DNA from: Eubacteriales Family XIII. Incertae Sedis bacterium
GTDB lineage: Bacteria; Bacillota; Clostridia; Peptostreptococcales; Anaerovoracaceae
Direction: 5' to 3'
DNA length: 21,899 bases
Assembly: GCA_031281765.1 (NCBI GenBank)
Contig: JAITEX010000130.1
Span: forward strand, 1-21,899
Under the pieces are notes generated by a model. The model was not told where the DNA came from. It searched no databases and worked only from the letters and a program-made list of their open reading frames with translations. The number at the start of each line of letters is the position of its first letter. Positions within the stretch are counted from its first letter, which is position 1. Shown one piece after another: positions 1 through 7,472 of the stretch. The translations under genes and the position numbers were made by a program.

Positions 1-634
1 TGCCGTTTTTTATAGCGTTGATCTGATCCTTGTCTTTTGTCAGATAATTATCCTCTTCAAGAATCAGCGTCACCTTTGCGCCCGGCAACACATCAAATAC
101 CGCATTATTAGTATGGCTACTCGACACATTGATACCGCTTATGGTAATCTTCGTCTCAACGGTTGCTCCTGTTTCCCCTACGGTGATTTTCTCGATGGCG
201 GTACTTCCCGATTGTGTAATGACGTACTCGTTATTATTCGCTTCGGTAGTGAATTTCAGCTCTTTCGGAATACTTGAGGTATTATACGTATACCCGTCTC
301 CGCCTCCCGATCCCGTTATCGCCGAAAGGTCGATGGCATACGATGTCCGAAGCATCGCCTGCTTCTTGACCGGCGCCGCTTCCGCCTTGACAATCGTTTC
401 CTCTTCCAATGGCAAAGCCGCCGCTTCGTCACCGGGTTCCTCGTCCAATGGCAAAGCCGCCGCTTCGGATTCTTCCGCCTGTGGCAGGGCATCCGGCGTA
501 TCGCCCTGCTCCTCCGCGAGCGCCAGCGCCGCTACGGGAACAAACACGATTATACATAATAGCGCCGCAATCAATATTGATGTGAACCGCTTTCCGCGCG
601 TTTCATTGGCGTTGTTTCCCCAAACAACTTTCAT
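1..634 (-). CDS. Secreted surface protein with carbohydrate-binding-like beta-helix start, C-terminus cut by window edge
   Basis: The frame is open from an ATG at 634 to the left edge, so only the first 211 residues are seen. Residues 1-40 form a signal peptide: charged KR, a long hydrophobic stretch and an ALALA/EE cleavage-like site. Residues 41-80 are acidic, low in complexity and carry two copies of AALPL(D/E)EE. From about residue 90 the chain becomes Thr/Ser/Asn/Gly rich, with short beta-strand-like phrases such as ITISGINV and AKVTLILEEDNYL. These recall the right-handed beta-helix of clostridial carbohydrate-binding (DUF4353/Cthe_2159-like) surface proteins; that family is an inference from style, not a firm match. 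GAAGGAG lies about 15 bases before the ATG, rather far, but no other in-frame start exists nearby. The reverse-strand reading of this stretch is better than the overlapping plus-strand frame because it has a signal peptide, promoter and RBS. Confidence 0.8.
   Translation of the reverse strand, partial: MKVVWGNNANETRGKRFTSILIAALLCIIVFVPVAALALAEEQGDTPDALPQAEESEAAALPLDEEPGDEAAALPLEEETIVKAEAAPVKKQAMLRTSYAIDLSAITGSGGGDGYTYNTSSIPKELKFTTEANNNEYVITQSGSTAIEKITVGETGATVETKITISGINVSSSHTNNAVFDVLPGAKVTLILEEDNYLTKDKDQINAIKNG
405..467. repeat. Direct repeat, 24-bp unit at 39-bp spacing, inside the surface protein gene
   Basis: The 24 bases starting TCCAATGGCAAAG at 405-428 recur identically at 444-467, a 39-bp (13-residue) in-frame period. 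The repeat encodes the acidic AALPL(D/E)EE motif in the linker after the signal peptide. It may change copy number by slippage. Confidence 0.85.
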
Positions 635-679
635 TTTAACTATCGAAATCTCCTTCAAATTTTTAAGCTCTACTTACTT

Positions 680-708
680 ATTATATACCCGTTTTTTTCG
701 TTTCTAAA
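680..708 (-). promoter_or_regulatory. Probable promoter of the surface protein gene
   Basis: On the minus strand TTTAGA (703-708) and a perfect TATAAT (680-685) are separated by 17 bases. The start codon at 634 is about 40 bases downstream of the expected transcription start. The -35 is weak (4 of 6), but the -10 and the AT-rich surroundings are good. Confidence 0.55.
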
Positions 709-816
709 CATAAAACATTAAAATTTTTTATATTTTTTTAAATTTTCATGCCTGAAATCCCGATATTTCACTAAAATTATCAAGTTTCATGAAATATATT
801 GAAAAACCCTATAGTG

Positions 817-822
817 TATAAT
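817..822 (+). promoter_or_regulatory. Possible -10 box for the acetyltransferase gene
   Basis: TATAAT stands 26 bases before the ATG at 848. No good -35 lies at 16-18 bases: TTGAAA at 799-804 is only 12 bases away. The rest of 635-847 is AT-rich and holds no gene that I can support. Confidence 0.35.
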
Positions 823-847
823 GGTAGCAGAACCAAGGGAGGATACT

Positions 848-1126
848 ATGGAATTCAAAAAAGATTCGAATTGGATATACGGAACCGACGAGAGCGGCAA
901 CATTATCGCCGAAGTCACGTTCCCGAATACGGAAGACGGCGCCGTCGTTATCAACCATACTTTTGTGGACCCGTCCCTGCGCGGGCAGGGCGTCGCCGCG
1001 CAGCTGATTGAAGCTGCCTACGACACTATCAAAGCCGGGGGGAAGAAGGCGTACGCCACCTGCCCCTATGCCATCAAGTGGTTTGATGAACATCCCGAAA
1101 AGCGTGATATTCTTATCGAACGGTAA
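848..1126 (+). CDS. Small GNAT-family N-acetyltransferase, YjdJ type
   Basis: A 92-residue protein with the compact GNAT fold of the YjdJ/NATD1-like group. It shows the acetyl-CoA pyrophosphate-binding motif A as VDPSLRGQGVAAQLIEAA (residues 40-57) and the family's closing phrase CPYAIKWFDEHPE (residues 75-87). Members of this group are single small domains of 90-100 residues, so the gene is full length. Their substrate is not known. I start at 848 rather than at the upstream ATG at 821 because AAGGGAGG ends five bases before 848 and the extra nine residues are not conserved-looking. The next gene begins 35 bases downstream and may be co-transcribed. Confidence 0.88.
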   Translation: MEFKKDSNWIYGTDESGNIIAEVTFPNTEDGAVVINHTFVDPSLRGQGVAAQLIEAAYDTIKAGGKKAYATCPYAIKWFDEHPEKRDILIER

Positions 1127-1161
1127 GGGCCGGACCGGGCGCAAGCGCCGGAAAGGGAACA

Positions 1162-1917
1162 GTGGGAAGCCGTAACAGCATCAGGCGGAATATACGGAAA
1201 AATATACCGGCATATGATGAAAGCCCTGTCGATACAGCCGCTGTTTTTGCGCGGACGTTCGGGCGCGTACTTGCCGTGATCATCGCCCTCTCCATTCCCT
1301 TCGGCATGCTGCTCGCGGGTTTGAACATCTCCTGTAAGCTGCCGGATCTCTACAGTTTTGACCTGAACCGCACCGGCGCAGCAAAGAGCATCGGCTATAC
1401 GGATAAAAATGAAAAGATTGCCGATTTCATGGCGGGCTATATGCGGCACAAGACGGATTCGTTCATACTGCGCGCAAAAAAAGATGGCGAGACCGTCTCC
1501 GTCTTTACGAACGGCGACGCGCAAGCGATGCGGAAGTACCGCAACGCTCTGGATGTCTCCGCGGGCGCGCTGTACGCCCTGCTGCCCGTCTCCTTTGCCG
1601 GCTACCTTATCCTCTGTTTGCTTGGACGCAAAACAGCCCTGAAATATTCCATCAGGGCTGCTCTTATCGTGTATCTTGGCTCCGCGGTCGCCTTTGGGAG
1701 CGTTATGCTCAGCAAGAGCAACTCAGCGGCATTCGCTGCCGATATTATCGGCGTTTCCTACGAACGCGGAGACGTGCTGCCCCATCTGTTCAGCGGAGGC
1801 CTTTTTGCGGAGATATTCGCCTTGGCCGTCGGTATATCCGCGCTGGCCATGTTTCTCATCTTCGCGTTGACGGCCCGCCTTACGCGCGACAGGGCGATGT
1901 TCGTAAGGGCTTATTAG
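1162..1917 (+). CDS. Integral membrane protein, possibly DUF1461 (TIGR01906) family
   Basis: A 251-residue protein starting at GTG, with AAAGGG a few bases upstream; no ATG lies nearby in frame. Membrane segments are visible at about residues 33-53, 137-155, 163-184 and 210-238. Between the first and second lies a soluble domain of about 80 residues. This arrangement, the FTNGDAQAMRKY phrase before the second membrane segment and DVLPHLFSGGLFAEIF before the last resemble DUF1461 proteins, whose function is unknown. The assignment is by layout and partial motif only. It follows the acetyltransferase gene by 35 bases and converges with rubrerythrin, leaving 14 bases between the stop codons and no obvious terminator. 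Confidence 0.75.
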   Translation: MGSRNSIRRNIRKNIPAYDESPVDTAAVFARTFGRVLAVIIALSIPFGMLLAGLNISCKLPDLYSFDLNRTGAAKSIGYTDKNEKIADFMAGYMRHKTDSFILRAKKDGETVSVFTNGDAQAMRKYRNALDVSAGALYALLPVSFAGYLILCLLGRKTALKYSIRAALIVYLGSAVAFGSVMLSKSNSAAFAADIIGVSYERGDVLPHLFSGGLFAEIFALAVGISALAMFLIFALTARLTRDRAMFVRAY

Positions 1918-1931
1918 CCCCGGCGTCCCGC

Positions 1932-2468
1932 TTAGAAGTTTTCCTCCACAAGCTGGAAGTACGCCTGCGCATGCTTGCACGCCGGGCATTCCGTTACGGC
2001 CTTCCTGCCTTCATAGATGAAGCCGCAATTCGAGCACTGCCATTTGACCGGCGTTTCACGCTCAAAGACCCGGCCGCTCTCGATGTTGCCTTTCAGTTTC
2101 AGATAGCGTTCCTCGTGCTCTTTTTCAACCGAGCCGATTTTCTCCATCTGGAGCGCGATTTCCTCGAAACCTTCCTCATGGGCGACCTTTGCGAAGTCCG
2201 CGTACATCGTCGTCCACTCATAGTTTTCGCCCGCAGCCGCGTCGGCGAGATTCTCCGTCGTCGTGCCGATGCCATGGAAATACTTGAACCATACTTCCGC
2301 GTGTTCCTTCTCATTGCCGGCCGTCTCTTCGAATATCTTCGCTATCTGGACATAGCCGTCTTTCCGCGCCTGGGATGCGTAAAACGTGTACTTGTTGCGC
2401 GCCTGTGATTCACCGGAAAACGCTGCCTGCAAATTCTCGTATGTCTTGGTGCCTTTTAATTCTTTCAT
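1932..2468 (-). CDS. rbr: Rubrerythrin
   Basis: A 178-residue non-haem diiron protein that reduces hydrogen peroxide in the cytoplasm of anaerobes, with electrons from reduced rubredoxin or NADH-linked carriers. The N-terminal ferritin-like four-helix domain carries the iron ligands in GES (E20), ExxH (E53, H56) and a second EKEH near residue 117. The C-terminal rubredoxin-like domain has the two cysteine pairs CSNC (145, 148) and CPAC (161, 164) for one FeS4 centre. Length and domain order are normal for classical rubrerythrin. The start is the ATG at 2468, with AGGGAGG seven bases upstream; the in-frame extension to 2504 lacks an RBS. It has its own promoter (2550-2578) and a leader hairpin. 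With the catalase at the right edge it points to oxidative stress defence. Confidence 0.97.
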   Translation of the reverse strand: MKELKGTKTYENLQAAFSGESQARNKYTFYASQARKDGYVQIAKIFEETAGNEKEHAEVWFKYFHGIGTTTENLADAAAGENYEWTTMYADFAKVAHEEGFEEIALQMEKIGSVEKEHEERYLKLKGNIESGRVFERETPVKWQCSNCGFIYEGRKAVTECPACKHAQAYFQLVEENF

Positions 2469-2522
2469 TATATCCTCCCTATCATATATAGTCCGCGACG
2501 ACACGCCGCCGCTCTCTTTTGC

Positions 2523-2544
2523 GGAGGTTTTCCCGTAAACCTCC
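2523..2544 (-). other. Perfect 8-bp hairpin at the 5' end of the rubrerythrin leader
   Basis: GGAGGTTT (2523-2530) and AAACCTCC (2537-2544) are perfect inverted arms around a six-base loop. On the minus strand it starts within a few bases of the predicted transcription start, so it would cap the 5' end of the mRNA. There is no T-run after it on the minus strand, so it is not a normal terminator of dinB; on the plus strand it is followed by TTTCTATTTTA, but no plus-strand gene leads into it. Confidence 0.6.
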
Positions 2545-2549
2545 TTTCT

Positions 2550-2578
2550 ATTTTATCGCATACCGCCGCTTGAGACAA
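2550..2578 (-). promoter_or_regulatory. Probable rubrerythrin promoter
   Basis: Minus strand: TTGTCT (2573-2578), 17-base spacer, TAAAAT (2550-2555). The expected start near 2543 gives a leader of about 75 bases to the ATG at 2468. It lies just after the dinB stop at 2616. Confidence 0.55.
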
Positions 2579-2615
2579 GCAAAATCGCCGCGGCGGGGGA
2601 AGCATTTGCGGATAG

Positions 2616-3827
2616 TTATTCGTCTATCCCGAGGTCGTTTTTCAGGATTACGCCGGGCTGGATGCTGCGGGCGCCGTATTTGCCGCGAATCGCGTCCATG
2701 GTCTTTTCGATTTTCTCGGCCTTTTCCGTCTTAGCGGCCGAATCCTCATCGAAGAGCGAGAGCTGCTCGGCCGCCGCTGTTTCGGGTACGAGGTTTTGCG
2801 CGGTGACGGTAAGCATGCGGATGGGCTTTCCGGCGGGCCATGAGTCCGTTATTATTGCCATGGCCGTTTCGGTCAGTTCTTCCGCGAGATGCGTCGGGTG
2901 GGGCGCCGCTTTCTGCCGCTGAATGGTTTTCAGGTCGGTATCCTTGATGGTCACCTGCACGGTGGTACATTTGAGGCCACTCTTGCGCAGGCGCCGGGCG
3001 ACCGTATCCGACAGGGCTATTATGCCCGTGCGAATATCGCGCGCGGTTTTCAGGTCGCGTTTGAACGTGAGGCCGTTGCCGATGGACTTCGGCGGTTCCT
3101 CATCGCCGATACGCGTGACGGGGCTGTCATCAAGGCCGTTTGCGTGACGGTGCAGCTGCGCGCCCATCTTGCCGAATAGCCGTGTAAGGGCGGTTTCGTC
3201 CGTCGCGGCGAGGTCGCCGATGGTATATATCCCGCTCCTGTTCAGGGCTTCCGCCGTGCGGCGGCCTATCCCGAACATTTCGCCGACAGGCAGGGGCCAG
3301 AGTATATCGCGGTAATTCTCGTACGTGATAAGGAAGGTCCCGTCCGGCTTGTTCATGCCGCTGCCCATCTTTGCAAAAAACTTGTTGAAGCTGACGCCGA
3401 CGGAAATCGTGACGTCCGTTTCCTGGCGTACGCGCTTCCGTATTTCATCGGCGAGCCGGACGGGGTCATCGCCGAACAGGCGCAGGCTGCCCGTCACATC
3501 GAGCCACGACTCGTCTATCGAGAAGCGTTCCACCTGATCGGTGTACTGCGCGTAGACGGCGTTGATGCGTTCGCAGAATTCACGGTAAAGGTGATGGCGC
3601 GGCGGCGCAAGCGTAAGGTTCGGGCACTTCCGCATCGCCTCGTGAATGGTTTCCGCCGTCCTGACGCCGCAGGCTTTCGCAAGCCCATTCTTCGCGAGGA
3701 TGATGCCGCGGCGGCTTTTCGGATCGCCCGCCACCGCCATCGGCGCCTCCCGGTATTCCGGATGTATCGTCTCCTCCACACTCGCGTAAAACGAATCGCA
3801 GTCACAGTGGAGTATTACCTTAGCCAT
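2616..3827 (-). CDS. dinB: DNA polymerase IV, Y-family translesion polymerase
   Basis: A 403-residue error-prone polymerase that copies past damaged template. The metal-binding acids are D9 (in HCDCDSFY) and D105-E106 (in IDESWLD). The steric-gate position after DSF is Tyr14, where E. coli DinB has Phe13. The fingers/palm follow, then helix-hairpin-helix phrases (FGIGRRTAEALNRSGI, about 187-202), then the little-finger domain. QLSLF at residues 355-359 is a typical sliding-clamp-binding motif, here followed by a further 44-residue charged tail rather than being terminal. Catalytic residues are intact, so it should be active. The ATG at 3827 is 11 bases after the upstream gene's stop and has no clear Shine-Dalgarno sequence, which suggests translational coupling to the cupin-like gene. 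Confidence 0.96.
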   Translation of the reverse strand: MAKVILHCDCDSFYASVEETIHPEYREAPMAVAGDPKSRRGIILAKNGLAKACGVRTAETIHEAMRKCPNLTLAPPRHHLYREFCERINAVYAQYTDQVERFSIDESWLDVTGSLRLFGDDPVRLADEIRKRVRQETDVTISVGVSFNKFFAKMGSGMNKPDGTFLITYENYRDILWPLPVGEMFGIGRRTAEALNRSGIYTIGDLAATDETALTRLFGKMGAQLHRHANGLDDSPVTRIGDEEPPKSIGNGLTFKRDLKTARDIRTGIIALSDTVARRLRKSGLKCTTVQVTIKDTDLKTIQRQKAAPHPTHLAEELTETAMAIITDSWPAGKPIRMLTVTAQNLVPETAAAEQLSLFDEDSAAKTEKAEKIEKTMDAIRGKYGARSIQPGVILKNDLGIDE

Positions 3828-3838
3828 AGTAAGAAGGT

Positions 3839-4333
3839 TTACCAGGTTTTTTCTATCGGTTCGAATTTCTCGTTCAGCGGCTCGGTACTGCCGGGACGGA
3901 AGCGGCGGTAGACGCTCGCGAAGGTCATATCCTGAAAGAGCATCGGCTTGGCCGGGTCGAACACCTCGGTGAAATCAAGCGGGCAATGTATCATGCCGGC
4001 CTTGATATAGATGACCGTCGGCTTCGTAATAATGAATTTCTCGAGGTTCCCGTTTTCATCGCCGAGGTAAAACTCGGCCGTGCCGCCCAGTTCATCCATA
4101 TGGAGCGCGTCGCCGCCCGCGAAGTAACACATCTGGTCGAAATCGTGCCACACGGGCTCGGGCTCCATCTGAAACGGTTCACAGATCGGCAGCCAGGTCG
4201 AGATAAAACCCTGTCCACCGTTCAGGTTCGGATAATAACTGCCCGGCGCGAGTATCCCGTCAAGGTCCCCGACGGGAATTTTGATGTTCTGGAATACGTG
4301 TTTTTCGTTCAGATAGTCGAGTAATTTAGACAT
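3839..4333 (-). CDS. Cupin-like protein of unknown function
   Basis: A 164-residue soluble protein with no signal peptide. The pattern of short beta-strands, Gly/Pro turns and phrases such as FDQMCYFAGGD, LGGTAEFYLG and YIKAGMIHCPLDF fits a single beta-barrel of the cupin type, in which the last phrase is where cupin motif 2 would lie. The usual HxH metal-binding pair of motif 1 is not evident, so a metal-dependent activity is uncertain. I cannot assign a substrate. The ATG at 4333 has an excellent RBS (AGAGGAGG). It lies 54 bases after the nucleoside-kinase-like gene and 11 bases before dinB, so all three are probably one transcript. Confidence 0.85.
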   Translation of the reverse strand: MSKLLDYLNEKHVFQNIKIPVGDLDGILAPGSYYPNLNGGQGFISTWLPICEPFQMEPEPVWHDFDQMCYFAGGDALHMDELGGTAEFYLGDENGNLEKFIITKPTVIYIKAGMIHCPLDFTEVFDPAKPMLFQDMTFASVYRRFRPGSTEPLNEKFEPIEKTW

Positions 4334-4387
4334 AGCGAGCCTCCTCTCACTTCACTTCCTCCAGTATATACGGTCGGCTTGATAGCC

Positions 4388-6058
4388 TCAACCATCAGCG
4401 TCGCTCCCGATAAACTCCCGCAGGATGGAGTTCGCCGGTACGGCGTCCGCGCTTTCGGCGGCTTCAAAGAACGCAAGGAAGTCGAGCAGGCGCTCGGCGT
4501 CGCTGTACGCGGGGTTAGCCGAATCGACTTCCCGCAGCGCCTTTTCCGCGAACGGTTTGATGATGGCGAGTTCGTAGATAAGCGATGAGTTGAAGAACAC
4601 ATCGGCGTCGGCGCTATAGGGGAAGATGTTTATATCCTCGCCCCGGCGCACCTTCGGCCAGCTTTTGATGGTCCCCGCGGCGCCGGTGCCGCGCGTCCGC
4701 GCGTCCCGGATAATACGGCGCAAAAGCCGTACGTCCGTCGTCGGTATGCGGTTGTGGTCGTCTAAGTTCAGCTGCGAAAGCGGGCTGATATAGACGCGGA
4801 ACTTCTCGCCGGCCGCTATCTGCCTCGTCATATCCGCGTTCAGGGCGTGAATGCCCTCAATCACAATGACCTGCCCGGGATCTAAGCGCGATATGCGTTC
4901 ACCGAATCTCTTTTCGCCCGCTATAAAGTCGTAGGTCGGCAGGTCCGTTTCGGCGCCGGAAAGCAGCAGGTTGATATTATTATTGAACAGGCCCACGTCT
5001 ATCGCGTCGACGCCTTCGTAATTATACTCGCCTTTTTCGTCCCGCGGGGAATCCTTGCGCTCGACAAAATAGTCGTCCGTGCCGAGATAGAGCGACGACA
5101 CGCCGTTCTCTTCGAGGCGCGCAATCAGGCGCTTTGCGAAGGTCGTCTTGCCGGACGAAGAGGGGCCGGCAATCAGCACGACACGCCGGTTCGTCTGGGC
5201 TATCGTGTCCGCTATCTTCGAGATACCGCCCGCGTGCAGGCGTTCGGAAAGCGTGATTATCCCGTTCGTTTCGCCCTTGACGATGGCCTTGTTCAAATCC
5301 GCGGCAAAGGACAGGCCGAACGCATCCGCGATATTCCAGCCCTCGTCGAACGCCTTGAACAGCTTTTCATCGTTGATATAGGGCGGCAGCCGGTCCGGGT
5401 ACATCGGGTGCGGGTAGCGCAGCAAAATGCCGTTTTCGTAACGGTGCAGCTCAAACCAGCGCAGGTAGCCGGTGGACGGGACCATGCGCCCGTAGAAGTA
5501 ATTGCTGAAGCCGTCTATCTCATAGAGGGCGATATAATGGACATCCGGAGCGCTGAGAAGCAGCTCTTTGCGTTTTGGCGTCAGGTAGGCGCCTGCCTGT
5601 TCGAGTAATTGTTCACGGCTCACGAGCGTGCGTTTTATCGGCAGGTTCCGGTCGCCGAGTTCCCACATACGCGCTTCTATGGCCGTAATCTGCTCGTCCG
5701 TTACCGGCTCCGGGGTGTTTATGCGCGTGAACAGGCCGCGGTTCAGCGAATTCAGAATATCCGTATCCGCCTCGCCGAGCACGTCGTATACCGCTTTCAG
5801 GTAGAGCAGCATGAGACTGCGCTGGTACATGCGGTCCGCAAAATTGTTCCGCAGGTCGAGAAAGGTCACGGAGCAGTCCTTCTCTATCACGTAGGTGAGC
5901 TCTTTCTCGCGGTTGTCCACGAACGCGCCCATGACGCGGTAGACGAGCCGGCTCCGGTACTCGTTCACGAGGGATTCTATCGTCGTCCCTTTCCGGACGG
6001 CTCGCGAAATCTCCGCCCCGCCCGCCTCAATTGTCAGTTTTACTGTTATGCTATCCAT
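4388..6058 (-). CDS. Nucleoside (uridine) kinase-like protein with N-terminal TGS/SAD-like part
   Basis: A 556-residue protein of the clostridial and Thermotoga type in which a threonyl-tRNA-synthetase-like N-terminus (ubiquitin-like TGS domain, about residues 1-65, then a middle domain to about 270) is joined to a phosphoribulokinase/uridine kinase domain. The Walker A motif GPSSSGKTTFAKR lies near residue 297; the TDDYF phrase that follows is typical of uridine kinases, and VIVIEGIHALN is the Walker B-like strand. The family is annotated as nucleoside kinase and is expected to phosphorylate uridine or cytidine with NTP; the N-terminal part's role is unknown. The start at 6058 is the only ATG that begins at the TGS domain, but its RBS is poor (GAAGG 22 bases upstream). 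It leads the operon with the cupin-like gene and dinB and is divergent from paaK. Confidence 0.88.
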   Translation of the reverse strand: MDSITVKLTIEAGGAEISRAVRKGTTIESLVNEYRSRLVYRVMGAFVDNREKELTYVIEKDCSVTFLDLRNNFADRMYQRSLMLLYLKAVYDVLGEADTDILNSLNRGLFTRINTPEPVTDEQITAIEARMWELGDRNLPIKRTLVSREQLLEQAGAYLTPKRKELLLSAPDVHYIALYEIDGFSNYFYGRMVPSTGYLRWFELHRYENGILLRYPHPMYPDRLPPYINDEKLFKAFDEGWNIADAFGLSFAADLNKAIVKGETNGIITLSERLHAGGISKIADTIAQTNRRVVLIAGPSSSGKTTFAKRLIARLEENGVSSLYLGTDDYFVERKDSPRDEKGEYNYEGVDAIDVGLFNNNINLLLSGAETDLPTYDFIAGEKRFGERISRLDPGQVIVIEGIHALNADMTRQIAAGEKFRVYISPLSQLNLDDHNRIPTTDVRLLRRIIRDARTRGTGAAGTIKSWPKVRRGEDINIFPYSADADVFFNSSLIYELAIIKPFAEKALREVDSANPAYSDAERLLDFLAFFEAAESADAVPANSILREFIGSDADG

Positions 6059-6076
6059 GAAATAAGCATAACATAT

Positions 6077-6105
6077 TTGACCTTCGTTTTCCCGCGTAAT
6101 AAAAT
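6077..6105 (+). promoter_or_regulatory. Probable promoter of paaK-like gene
   Basis: TTGACC (6077-6082), 17-base spacer, TAAAAT (6100-6105); start expected near 6112, about 44 bases before the GTG at 6156. The -35 and -10 each match consensus at five of six bases. Confidence 0.65.
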
Positions 6106-6133
6106 GTATTAAAGCGCTTCGCGATGCGCACAA
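6106..6133 (-). promoter_or_regulatory. Possible promoter of the nucleoside-kinase operon, facing the paaK promoter
   Basis: Minus strand: TTGTGC (6128-6133), 16-base spacer, TAATAC (6106-6111). Its -10 abuts the -10 of the plus-strand promoter, so the two would compete. The spacer contains the interrupted palindrome GCGCtTCGCGAtGCGC at 6114-6129, a possible operator. Weaker than the plus-strand promoter. Confidence 0.35.
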
Positions 6134-6155
6134 CATTATTCGAAAGGATGCAAAA

Positions 6156-7460
6156 GTGAGTGAGAAAAGATTCTACCAGCCGGACATTGAGACGGCGGCG
6201 TACGAAAAGATGTACGCCCTGCAGACGGAGCGGCTCGCGTGGGCGGTGAAACACGCCTACGACAATATCCCCGCCTATCGTGAGAAGATGAAAGCGAAGG
6301 GGGTGGAGCCCGGGGATGTGCAAAGCCCCGAGGACCTGCACAAACTGCCCTTCCTCTCAAAGGACGACCTGCGGGACGCGTACCCCTACGGCTACCTTGC
6401 CCTGCCGCTGTCCGAATGCGTGCGCATACAGTCGACGAGCGGCACCACGGGCAAGCGCGTCGTCGCCTTCTACAACCAGCATGACATCGACCTCTGGGAC
6501 GAATGCTGCGCGCGCGCCATCGTTGCGGCCGGCGGCTCGAACGAGGACGTGGTCCACGTCAGCTACGGTTACGGCCTGTTTACGGGCGGCCCGGGGCTGA
6601 ACGGCGGCTCACACAAGGTCGGCTCGCTGACGCTGCCGATGTCCTCGGGGAATACGGAGCGCCAGATACAGTTTATGACGGACCTCGGTTCCACCATACT
6701 CTGTTGTACGCCATCCTACGCGGCCTTTCTCGCGGAAAGCATCCAGGAAGCCGGAAAACGTGACGAAATCAAGCTGAAAGCCGGCATCTTCGGCGCCGAA
6801 GCGTGGAGCGAGGAAATGCGCCGCGATATTGAAAGGAACCTCGGCATCAAGGCCTACGACATCTACGGGCTGACGGAAATCTCCGGCCCCGGCGTTTCTT
6901 TTGAGTGTGAGGAACAGACGGGTATGCACGTCAACGAAGACCACTTCATACCCGAAATCATAGACCCGGATACGGAAGAAGTCCTGCCGCTCGGCTCAAA
7001 GGGCGAACTCGTATTCACCTGCATTACGAAGCAGGCGTTCCCGCTGCTGCGCTACCGGACGCGCGACATCTGCATACTTACGCGCGACGAATGTTCCTGC
7101 GGGCGTACCCTCATCAAGATGCACAAGCCGATGGGCCGCAGCGACGATATGCTTATCATACGCGGCGTCAATGTATTCCCGTCACAGATAGAGACCGTCC
7201 TTATGAACGCGGGCTACCCCGCAAACTACCTGATTATCGTGGACCGCGTAAACCACACGGACACCTTCGAAGTGCAGGTCGAAATGACGGACGAAATGTT
7301 CTCGGACGAGGTGAAGCTCATCGAGGCGCGGGAGAAAGACCTGCTGACGCGTATGCGCGCCATGCTCGGCATCTCGCCGAAGGTCACGCTCGTGAACCCG
7401 CGCTCCATCGCGCGCAGCGAGGGCAAGGCCGTCCGCGTCATAGACAATCGGAAGATATAA
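6156..7460 (+). CDS. paaK: Phenylacetate-CoA ligase-like AMP-forming enzyme
   Basis: A 434-residue member of the ANL superfamily that joins an aryl acid such as phenylacetate to CoA through an acyl-adenylate in the cytoplasm. The P-loop-like motif STSGTTGK is at residues 93-100, the aromatic/adenine motif YGLTE at 237-241, the RTRD ribose-binding motif at 301-304, and the hinge region GRSDDMLIIRGVNVFP at 327-342. The length matches the family. The start is GTG at 6156 with AAAGGATG upstream; an ATG at 6148 stops at once. In anaerobes such paralogues often go with indolepyruvate:ferredoxin oxidoreductase, which makes aryl-CoA from aromatic amino acids, but no such gene is in this window. It is followed after 12 bases by the double-ACT protein gene. 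The exact acid substrate cannot be read from the sequence. Confidence 0.93.
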   Translation: MSEKRFYQPDIETAAYEKMYALQTERLAWAVKHAYDNIPAYREKMKAKGVEPGDVQSPEDLHKLPFLSKDDLRDAYPYGYLALPLSECVRIQSTSGTTGKRVVAFYNQHDIDLWDECCARAIVAAGGSNEDVVHVSYGYGLFTGGPGLNGGSHKVGSLTLPMSSGNTERQIQFMTDLGSTILCCTPSYAAFLAESIQEAGKRDEIKLKAGIFGAEAWSEEMRRDIERNLGIKAYDIYGLTEISGPGVSFECEEQTGMHVNEDHFIPEIIDPDTEEVLPLGSKGELVFTCITKQAFPLLRYRTRDICILTRDECSCGRTLIKMHKPMGRSDDMLIIRGVNVFPSQIETVLMNAGYPANYLIIVDRVNHTDTFEVQVEMTDEMFSDEVKLIEAREKDLLTRMRAMLGISPKVTLVNPRSIARSEGKAVRVIDNRKI

Positions 7461-7472
7461 AGGAGCACTATA

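Noticed and set aside
129..707. Plus-strand open frame of 192 codons at the left edge
   Set aside because: It lies opposite the minus-strand reading, which has a signal peptide, a TATAAT promoter and an RBS; the plus-strand product is compositionally odd with no domain.
1135..1151. Small GC-rich hairpin CCGG-GCGCAAGCG-CCGG before the DUF1461-like gene
   Set aside because: Short, with a bulge and no T-run; it may slightly affect the RBS of the next gene, but there is not enough to call a terminator.
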